Positions 1 to 6,044 of a DNA stretch of 8,321 nucleotides are shown one piece after another. How positions within the stretch are numbered: position 1 is the stretch's first letter; each line of letters starts with the position of its first letter. Source of the stretch: Bacteroidia bacterium (lineage in GTDB: Bacteria; Bacteroidota; Bacteroidia; Bacteroidales; UBA12481). The stretch is taken from positions 1 to 8,321 of the forward strand of contig JAPLDV010000607.1 in assembly GCA_026391235.1 (NCBI GenBank). Reading direction: 5' to 3'. A model generated the notes under the pieces. The model saw only the letters and a list, made by a program, of their open reading frames with translations. It made no database searches and was not told the origin of the DNA. The translations under genes were made by a program, and so were the position numbers.

Positions 1-40
1 TATAGATTAAATTACTCTTTTGACGCATACCCGGAGAATC

Positions 41-58
41 GGTTACACCTTTGTAACC
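41..58. promoter_or_regulatory. Perfect 6-bp dyad upstream of ECF sigma gene
   Basis: GGTTAC (41-46) and GTAACC (53-58) are perfect inverted copies around a 6-base spacer, ending 30 bases before the sigma-factor start. The right half coincides with the proposed -35 element. The dyad could be an operator, or simply two back-to-back -35-like GTAACC elements facing opposite ways, which would imply a divergent promoter toward the left edge. The symmetry is seen directly; the role is inferred. Confidence 0.45.
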
Positions 59-82
59 AGATATTGGTTCCTTGCGTCTAAT
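53..82 (+). promoter_or_regulatory. Candidate ECF-type (autoregulatory) promoter
   Basis: GTAACC at 53-58 and CGTCTAAT at 75-82 are separated by 16 bases. A -35 element with an AAC core and a -10 element with a CGTC core at about this spacing is the usual architecture of promoters read by ECF sigma factors. Its position directly ahead of an ECF sigma gene suggests autoregulation. A start site a few bases after the -10 would fall at about 85-88, leaving almost no leader before the ATG at 89. Inferred from pattern only. Confidence 0.5.
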
Positions 83-88
83 TACCGA

Positions 89-667
89 ATGCATGCATTA
101 AATGATACCGAATGTATCCGGATGGTCCTCCGGGGAGAAAAAGGTTGTTTTGCCTTGCTCGTTAAGAAATATGAGGATAAGGCTTATAACCTGTGTTATA
201 AAATACTGAGAAACAAAGAGGATGCACGCGACTCTGCCCAGGAGGCCTTCATCAAGGCATTTGAGGCTTTGCCGGGCTTCAGGCTCGATTCAGCCTTCTC
301 CACCTGGCTCTATCGTATCATTTATAATACATGCATCAGCAAAATCAGGAAAGACCGGTTGTCAACCGGATTTGAACCTGAAGATGCTGTCTGTATAGAT
401 TCGGGTAACGATAATGAAGCAATTAACTATCTCGACCTCGAGGATATGCGAAAGTTGCTCAAAGGAGCTTATGAAGTGCTGAATCCGGATGAGATCTTTC
501 TGGCTGAACAGTTTTACCGGGAAGAGTGTTCCATCGAAGAGCTGGCTGGCATGACCGGACTGAGCCACAGCAATGTTATAGTTAAATTATTCCGTGCAAG
601 GCAAAAAATGTACGCGCAGATCAAGTCAGTTTTAAAAGAGGAGATCCATGTATGGCAAACAAAATGA
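89..667 (+). CDS. ECF-family RNA polymerase sigma factor
   Basis: A 192-residue sigma-70 family protein of the extracytoplasmic-function type, which would direct RNA polymerase to a small regulon, often in response to an envelope signal. Region 2 lies at about residues 17-90: it includes LLVKKYEDKAYNL, then the acidic EDARDSAQEAFIKAFEAL stretch (core binding and -10 recognition), then FSTWLYRIIYNTC. A variable linker follows, and region 4 at about 140-188 carries the helix-turn-helix IEELAGMTGLSHSNVIVKLF for -35 recognition. Length and two-domain layout are normal for the group. The reading frame stays open upstream to a TTG at 20, but that extension translates the proposed promoter and dyad, so ATG 89 is chosen. 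The gene overlaps the next one by 16 bases, as sigma/anti-sigma pairs often do. The target regulon cannot be told from sequence. Confidence 0.9.
   Translation: MHALNDTECIRMVLRGEKGCFALLVKKYEDKAYNLCYKILRNKEDARDSAQEAFIKAFEALPGFRLDSAFSTWLYRIIYNTCISKIRKDRLSTGFEPEDAVCIDSGNDNEAINYLDLEDMRKLLKGAYEVLNPDEIFLAEQFYREECSIEELAGMTGLSHSNVIVKLFRARQKMYAQIKSVLKEEIHVWQTK
639..643 (+). promoter_or_regulatory. Shine-Dalgarno AGGAG inside the sigma gene, setting the start of the next gene
   Basis: AGGAG at 639-643 lies 8 bases before ATG 652, which is good spacing. The other in-frame ATG at 664 forms an ATGA overlap with the sigma stop codon but lies 20 bases from this site. The site therefore favours 652 as the start of the downstream membrane protein and makes translational coupling with the sigma gene likely. 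Confidence 0.6.
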
Positions 668-1098
668 TTTCAGAAGAAGAACTTCGCGATGATTTCCTAT
701 CCGCCATAATCCGGTCAGAAGAACCGCTTCAAGCCCCGGAAGGCTTCATGGATGGTGTAATGGTCCGTATCGGGCTGGTTTCGGAAAAAGTAAAATTGAA
801 GCCTTATGCACCGCCCGTCTGGCTGAAATGGGGTATACCGGCTGTTTTCGCCGTTTGCCTGATCGGCTTGCTGATTTCGGGACCGGCGAAAGTACCGGTT
901 GCAAAGGAACCTGTAGTGTCATTATTTGAAAAAGCATCTGCCACAATAAGTTCCTGGTTTACCGGGATTAAATTTGATTTACAAATCCCCAGGTTGAATA
1001 TTTCCGAAACTGTGTTGTGGGTTTTGGCAGGCGGAATGGTTCTGACCTGGAGTTTCGTGCTCCTGTTCCGCTTTCTCGAAAAAAAGGCAAGGCAATAA
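652..1098 (+). CDS. Small membrane protein, candidate anti-sigma factor
   Basis: A 148-residue protein with no family I can name confidently. Residues 1-58 are charged and probably cytoplasmic; this part contains AIIRSEEPLQAPEGFMDGVMVRI, a type of segment seen in short proteins encoded next to Bacteroidetes ECF sigma factors. A hydrophobic segment at about 60-78 and another at about 120-141 are likely membrane helices, separated by a loop of roughly 40 residues; the protein ends in a short basic tail. The gene overlaps the ECF sigma gene by 16 bases and is probably translated from the same mRNA. Position, size and layout suggest a membrane anti-sigma factor that holds the sigma factor until a signal arrives. 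No zinc-binding HxxxCxxC motif of the ZAS type is present and two helices is not the classic single-pass form, so the role remains inferred. Confidence 0.75.
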   Translation: MANKMISEEELRDDFLSAIIRSEEPLQAPEGFMDGVMVRIGLVSEKVKLKPYAPPVWLKWGIPAVFAVCLIGLLISGPAKVPVAKEPVVSLFEKASATISSWFTGIKFDLQIPRLNISETVLWVLAGGMVLTWSFVLLFRFLEKKARQ

Positions 1099-1142
1099 TT
1101 ATCGACACACACTCACCCGCACCCTCCCTTCCTTTCACAGGA

Positions 1143-1265
1143 AGCCTTGTCATCCCGGCGAAGGCCGGGATCTCGTCACACTAGTCTGAGGGAAAAGAGG
1201 GTAAAGCTTCTGCGAAGTGCCACGGTAAGCGACGGGATCCCGGCCTTCGCCGGGATGACAAGGCT
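1143..1265. repeat. REP/MITE-like element with 35-bp inverted arms
   Basis: Arms at 1143-1177 and 1231-1265 are inverted copies that match at 34 of 35 positions, around a 53-base spacer. Each arm also contains its own perfect hairpin: ATCCCGGC-GAAG-GCCGGGAT at 1152-1171, and ATCCCGGC-CTTC-GCCGGGAT at 1237-1256. A looser match continues about 10 bases outside the arms (1133-1142 against 1266-1275). It lies between two convergent genes, where REP-type palindromes usually sit. There is no T-tract after the hairpins, so it is not a standard intrinsic terminator, although the transcript could fold strongly. It is likely a non-autonomous palindromic repeat of the REP doublet or MITE kind; no transposase is in the window. 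Confidence 0.8.
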
Positions 1266-1270
1266 CCGTG

Positions 1271-1304
1271 GAAAACGTAGAGACGGATAATTATCTGTCT
1301 CTGC
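1271..1304 (-). terminator. Near-palindrome, candidate terminator of the tgt-lptG operon
   Basis: Positions 1277-1304 form a 28-base near-palindrome centred on 1290/1291, with only two non-Watson-Crick pairs, both G/T-type. Read on the minus strand it begins about 7 bases after the lptG stop and is followed by the short run GTTTT, so it could end the lptG transcript. The T-run is weak and the stem has almost no natural loop, so an operator or a remnant of a repeat is also possible. Confidence 0.4.
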
Positions 1305-1310
1305 AATGTT

Positions 1311-2390
1311 TCACTTTGGTGCCATCTTGTATAAAACTACCGCAATTGCCGCATAAACAAAATTTGGCAGCCACACTGCAAGCCAGGGCGCCAGGTCACC
1401 CGCATTTGCAAATTCCTTGGAAATCTGCATGAACAGGATGTATGAAAAGCTGAGAGCTATACCGAAACCGATATGCATCCCGATACCCCCTCGAACTTTG
1501 CGGCTTGATAGGGATACTCCGATGATCGTCAGAATAAAAACCGCAAACGGTCCGGCAAAACGCTTGTGCCGCTCAATCTCATAATACACCTCCCTGTGAC
1601 CCCTGGATAACTCACGGTTGATGAACCTGGTTAACTGAGGGGTTGTCATTGCCTCCACCACATTATCATTACGGTTGAATTCATCAGGCAAGAGATTAAG
1701 CACCGAATCAATGGAGACGCCGCTGGTTATGGTTTCTTTTATACCATCGATGTCCCGGATCCACCAGTTTTGTATCTTCCATGCTTTCTTGATGGAGTCA
1801 TATCGAATCGACTCAGCCATCAATTTTGATTTTAAAACCCCGTTCTCAAATTTCTCGATGGAAAACTTACCGCCCTTGTTAGTGCGACGGGCAAAATTGT
1901 CGACATAAATAAAAACCCCTTCATCGATCTGTTTGTGAATATCATGCTCGGGGGTTCCGTAAGCCTTATCGAAGTATTTTGCTTCAAAATCCAACCGGCT
2001 GACACTGGTATAGGGTATGAAATAATTCGAAAGTAAAAAACTCAGCACTGCAATTATTAGAGCAGAAACCATGTATGGAACCATCAGACGGCGATAACTT
2101 ACTCCGGTAGATAAGATTGCTGTTATCTCACTGTGGACCGACATCTTTGAAGTGAAGAAAATCACCGATACAAAAACAAACAGGTAGCTGAACAAATTGG
2201 AAAAGAATGGAATAAAATTGAGATAATATTGAAAAATAATATCCCTTAAAGGTGCTTTTCGACCGATAAAATCGTCAACCTTTTCCGAAAAATCAAAAAC
2301 TACTGCCACCAGAACGATCAGTCCGATCGCAAGGAAAAATGTTCCCAGGAACTTACGGATAATATAGATATCAAGGCGTTTCAGAACCAT
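1311..2390 (-). CDS. lptG: LptF/LptG (YjgP/YjgQ) family LPS-export permease
   Basis: A 359-residue inner-membrane protein of the LptF/LptG family. Together with the LptB ATPase these proteins extract lipopolysaccharide from the inner membrane and pass it to the periplasmic bridge. Three N-terminal helices are visible at about residues 14-33, 58-80 and 104-126. The segment SEITAILSTGVSYRRLMVP (about 87-105) fits the cytoplasmic coupling helix that contacts the ATPase. A periplasmic domain follows (about 127-275), then three C-terminal helices at about 280-298, 303-324 and 334-357. This is the normal six-helix layout and length. The N-terminus with KRLDIYIIRKFLGTFF is typical of Bacteroidetes members. 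Its ATG directly follows the TAA of tgt with no gap, so the two are cotranscribed and probably translationally coupled. LptF and LptG are hard to separate by sequence alone; the symbol follows the usual annotation of the tgt neighbour. Confidence 0.92.
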   Translation of the reverse strand: MVLKRLDIYIIRKFLGTFFLAIGLIVLVAVVFDFSEKVDDFIGRKAPLRDIIFQYYLNFIPFFSNLFSYLFVFVSVIFFTSKMSVHSEITAILSTGVSYRRLMVPYMVSALIIAVLSFLLSNYFIPYTSVSRLDFEAKYFDKAYGTPEHDIHKQIDEGVFIYVDNFARRTNKGGKFSIEKFENGVLKSKLMAESIRYDSIKKAWKIQNWWIRDIDGIKETITSGVSIDSVLNLLPDEFNRNDNVVEAMTTPQLTRFINRELSRGHREVYYEIERHKRFAGPFAVFILTIIGVSLSSRKVRGGIGMHIGFGIALSFSYILFMQISKEFANAGDLAPWLAVWLPNFVYAAIAVVLYKMAPK

Positions 2391-3351
<961 letters not shown>

Positions 3352-3358
3352 TTAAAAC

Positions 3359-3366
3359 TATCTTTG
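3359..3366 (+). promoter_or_regulatory. -7 box TATCTTTG for the glycosyltransferase-sigma-rsmG operon
   Basis: A full match to TAnnTTTG on the plus strand, 14 bases from the divergent box at 3337-3344. Initiation near 3372 would leave ATG 3367 outside the transcript and ATG 3412 with a leader of about 40 bases, which supports 3412 as the glycosyltransferase start. No clear -33 element is visible upstream. Confidence 0.5.
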
Positions 3367-3411
3367 ATGACCAAACCGGTGATGTCCTGTTGTTTAAGAT
3401 TTAAATACTCT

Positions 3412-4528
3412 ATGATTCAATTACTTACGGATTTATTTCGCATTTCATTAGACCACTGGACCGATTATCTTTTTTTATCCCTCGCCGGGCTTGCTGCGAT
3501 TGCCTGGGGTGTGCAGGTTTTCTACTATTTCTATTTTTTTCTGAGAATTCACCGTTATCAAAAGGTTAGTGAAAAACAAACCCTCGATCCGGTTTCTGTC
3601 ATTATATGTGCAAAGAATGAAGCCGACAACCTCCTGAAGAACCTGCCGGTTATCCTGGAACAGGATTATCCTGAATTTCAGGTTGTTGTTGTAAATGACA
3701 GTTCCAGTGATGAAACAACGGCCGTGCTGGCGGAAATGCAAAAATCCTATAAGCATCTCTATGTTACCCAAATAGTACATACCCACCCCTATCCGCATGC
3801 TAAGAAACTGGCTCAAACCATTGGCGTGAAAGCGGCCAGATTTGATCAACTCCTGTTCATCGATGCGGATTGCCGCCCGGTTAGTGCCAACTGGATCCGT
3901 TGCATTCAATCGAATTTTCTACCGAAAAAGGAGATTGTATTGGGTTATGGCGCCTATGAAAAGAAAAAGGGGCTGGTCAATATGTTTATCAGGATGGATA
4001 CTCTTTGGATCGCACAGCAATACATCAGTTTTGCCCTCCGTGGAATTCCTTTCATGGGTGTTGGCCGGAATCTGGCTTACCGGAGGTCCCTGTTTTTCGA
4101 TAATAAGGGATTTGCCAACCAACTGCATCTCCAATCCGGTGATGATGATTGATCCCGACAGTATAACGGTTTCCGAGCCTAAGCCTACCATGAAAAGCTG
4201 GCTCCGTCAGAAAAGGCGCCATCTTACAGCAGGCCTGTATTATCGCGCACGGCACCGTTTCCTGATCGGTCTCGAATTAGTTTCTCGTGAGTATTTTTAT
4301 GTCGGCCTGATCGTTCTCCTGTCGTTCTGGAAATTCCCGGGATACCTGTTTATCTTACTGATGTTTCGCTGGATCATGCACCTGTGGATTATTAAACTGA
4401 CGATGAAAAGGTTTAAAGAGAAAGATATCTGGCTGTTTTCGCTGATATACGATTTATTGATGCCCGTCATTTCAGGCTTCCTGCTCCTGAAAACCAGATT
4501 TAAGAAAAACAATAAGTTCGCCTGGTAA
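3412..4528 (+). pseudogene. Membrane-anchored family 2 glycosyltransferase, broken by a small out-of-frame deletion
   Basis: A GT2-type enzyme that would transfer a sugar from a nucleotide donor, probably to a lipid or envelope glycan. The first block (246 residues) has an N-terminal helix at about 17-40, the nucleotide-binding start PVSVIICAKNEADNLLKNL, VVVVNDSSSDET, the metal-binding D151-A-D153, the segment GIPFMGVGRNLAYRRSLFF, and the acceptor motif G243-DDD, after which a TGA at 4150 ends the frame. The second block (from about 4148, the +1 frame) continues with IDPDSITVSEP, the RQKRRH motif at 4205-4222 (the counterpart of QxxRW) and two or three C-terminal helices. Relatives have roughly 15-20 extra residues between these blocks, so this is a deletion rather than a single-base shift. 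The downstream frame ends in a TAATG overlap with the next gene. The frame is open upstream to 3133, but that part only mirrors tgt. The substrate is unknown. Confidence 0.85.
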
Positions 4529-5118
4529 TGTTTTCCGATCTTTCCGATAAAGCCAAGCAGGATTTTGCACTGGTTCAGAAAGCCAGGAGCGGCGATCAGC
4601 ATGCTTATGCCCAGTTGCTAAGCCGCTATTGGGATTCCGTTTTTTTTATGATCTTTAAGATGTCTCATAATAAAGATGATGCAGAGGACCTGACCATAGA
4701 GGCTTTCGGTAAAGCCTTTAAATTCATCAACAATTATGAGCCCGAATTCGCCTTCAGCACCTGGCTTTTCAAAATCGCGAATAATAACGCTATCGACTTT
4801 CTAAGAAAGCAACGCACCAAAACCATCTCCATCGACAGTCAGGGAAGAGATACAAATGAAGACAACCCCGTGCAGCTTCAGTCAGATACTCCCGACCCTG
4901 AGGAGGTTATGATTCACAAACAAAAAGCCGAATTCCTGAAGACCATAGTTAAGGAATTGAAGCCAAGATATTCCCGGCTGGTTCAACTCAGGTATTTTGA
5001 AGAGTATTCGTATGAAGAGATTGCCGAAACCCTGAACCTGCCGATCGGTACCGTTAAAGCACAGCTATTCAGGGCCAAAGAGCTCCTGTATCACATCATC
5101 ATGTCAAAAGAAGTTTGA
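4528..5118 (+). CDS. Second ECF-family RNA polymerase sigma factor
   Basis: A 196-residue sigma-70 family protein, distinct in sequence from the one at 89-667. Region 2 covers about residues 22-92, with LLSRYWDSVFFMIFKMSHNK, DDAEDLTIEAFGKAFKFI and FSTWLFKIANNNAIDFLRKQ. A polar linker rich in D, N, P and Q follows (about 98-130). Region 4 at about 140-192 includes LRYFEEYSYEEIAETLNLP, then IGTVKAQLFRAKELL, the -35 binding helix-turn-helix. The start codon shares its A with the TAA of the glycosyltransferase (TAATG), and the stop lies one base before the rsmG start, so it sits inside a tight operon. No anti-sigma gene is adjacent, so it is either constitutively active at a level set by transcription or controlled from elsewhere. 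The regulon is unknown. Confidence 0.9.
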   Translation: MFSDLSDKAKQDFALVQKARSGDQHAYAQLLSRYWDSVFFMIFKMSHNKDDAEDLTIEAFGKAFKFINNYEPEFAFSTWLFKIANNNAIDFLRKQRTKTISIDSQGRDTNEDNPVQLQSDTPDPEEVMIHKQKAEFLKTIVKELKPRYSRLVQLRYFEEYSYEEIAETLNLPIGTVKAQLFRAKELLYHIIMSKEV

Positions 5119-5119
5119 G

Positions 5120-5743
5120 TTGAATCCGGTTGCTTCCCATTTTCAAAATCTTTCACCGAAACAGTTCGCTCAATTTGAACGGCTGGATGGATTGTACCGT
5201 TCGTGGAATGAAAAAATCAATGTCATTTCAAGGAAAGATATCGATCATCTGTACCTTCATCATGTGTTGCATTCCCTCTCGATAACCCTGTTCGTTTCGC
5301 TGAAACCAGGCACAAAAGTGCTCGATGCTGGCACTGGTGGTGGATTCCCGGGAATTCCCCTGGCAATTTTTTTTCCTGAAGCTGAATTTACACTCGTCGA
5401 TTCGACAGCCAAGAAAATCAAAGTGGTTCAGGCTGTTTCCGAAGAAATCGGACTTACCAATGTCCATATGCTTTGGTGCCGGGTGGAAGAAATTAATCAG
5501 AAATTCGACTTTGTTGTATCCAGGGCCGTTACTGCATTTCCTGAATTTGTGGTCTGGGTTCGAAGACTCATTAATCCCTTAGGATTCAATGATATCCCAA
5601 ATGGAATAATATACCTGAAAGGGGGTGATATGGAAGATGAGATCCGTCAATTTACAGGGAAAGTAAAAATCCAGGAGATTTCCGACTATTTTGAAGAGGA
5701 GTTTTTTGTGTCTAAAAAAATTATTTACCTGCCAATCGGATGA
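5120..5743 (+). CDS. rsmG: 16S rRNA (guanine-N7) methyltransferase RsmG (GidB)
   Basis: A 207-residue SAM-dependent methyltransferase that forms m7G527 (E. coli numbering) in 16S rRNA of the small ribosomal subunit. The N-terminal helical part has YRSWNEKINVISRKDIDHLYLHHVLHS, a hallmark of the family. The SAM-binding loop is VLDAGTGGGFPGIPLA (from residue 67), followed by FTLVDSTAKKIKVV, where the acidic residue contacts the SAM ribose. FVVSRAVTAFPEF and IYLKGGDMEDEI complete the fold. Length matches the family. The start is TTG at 5120, one base after the preceding stop; there is no in-frame ATG until residue 119, and AAAAGAAG just upstream is a weak ribosome site. The proximity to rpmH recalls the gidB/rpmH neighbourhood of many bacterial chromosomes, although here rpmH has its own promoter. 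Confidence 0.95.
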   Translation: MNPVASHFQNLSPKQFAQFERLDGLYRSWNEKINVISRKDIDHLYLHHVLHSLSITLFVSLKPGTKVLDAGTGGGFPGIPLAIFFPEAEFTLVDSTAKKIKVVQAVSEEIGLTNVHMLWCRVEEINQKFDFVVSRAVTAFPEFVVWVRRLINPLGFNDIPNGIIYLKGGDMEDEIRQFTGKVKIQEISDYFEEEFFVSKKIIYLPIG

Positions 5744-5757
5744 AACGGTTCCTGGTT

Positions 5758-5787
5758 TTTGTTTTTATTAAATTATCTTTATCTTTG
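5758..5787 (+). promoter_or_regulatory. Bacteroidetes housekeeping promoter for rpmH
   Basis: TTTG at 5758-5761 and TATCTTTG at 5780-5787 are 18 bases apart. Both fit the consensus -33 (TTTG) and -7 (TAnnTTTG) elements. Initiation near 5794 gives a leader of about 36 bases. This is the best-supported promoter in the window and fits the high expression needed for a ribosomal protein. Confidence 0.75.
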
Positions 5788-5829
5788 CCATCCAATTTTT
5801 AGGGATACTTACTTAAAAGCGATACGATC

Positions 5830-5988
5830 ATGAAAAGGACATTTCAACCTCACAACCGCAAAAGGAAGAACAAACACGGCTTTCGCGAAAGAATGGCAAC
5901 TGTTGGCGGACGTGCTGTATTGGCCTACCGTCGTGCCAGAGGACGCAAAAAACTGACAGTATCCGACGAACCGAGGCATAAAGTATAA
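5830..5988 (+). CDS. rpmH: 50S ribosomal protein L34
   Basis: A 52-residue, strongly basic protein that binds 23S rRNA in the large ribosomal subunit. It begins [18 protein letters not shown], followed by [18 protein letters not shown], then [16 protein letters not shown], which matches L34 throughout its roughly 45-residue core. The short acidic-to-basic extension after KKLTVSDE is common in Bacteroidetes. The gene has its own promoter at 5758-5787 and a strong terminator 27 bases after the stop, so it is probably a single-gene transcript. ATG 5830 is the only start that gives the conserved N-terminus. Confidence 0.97.
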   Translation: MKRTFQPHNRKRKNKHGFRERMATVGGRAVLAYRRARGRKKLTVSDEPRHKV

Positions 5989-6014
5989 GGGATTACCCCC
6001 TATTGAAAATATCG

Positions 6015-6044
6015 ATCCCCGCCAACAGCGGGGATTTTTTATTT
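6015..6044 (+). terminator. Intrinsic terminator after rpmH
   Basis: A perfect 8-bp stem, ATCCCCGC (6015-6022) with GCGGGGAT (6028-6035), closes a 5-base loop CAACA and runs directly into six Ts (6035-6040), then ATTT. The T-tract contains the stop codon of the convergent gene on the minus strand (6039-6041). On that strand the same hairpin is followed only by a short ATTTTC, so it may stop minus-strand transcription less efficiently. Confidence 0.9.

Noticed and set aside
20..88. N-terminal extension of the first sigma factor from TTG 20
   Set aside because: It would translate the dyad and the candidate promoter, and the family N-terminus fits ATG 89.
804..1112. Open frame on the minus strand opposite the candidate anti-sigma gene
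   Set aside because: Antisense shadow with no recognisable motif or ribosome site.
1128..1144. Small hairpin CTTCCT-TTCAC-AGGAAG after the candidate anti-sigma gene
   Set aside because: Only 6 base pairs and no following T-tract, so it is not supported as a terminator.
1143..1265. CRISPR array or attachment site
   Set aside because: There are only two copies and they are inverted, not direct, repeats; no integrase or cas gene is nearby.
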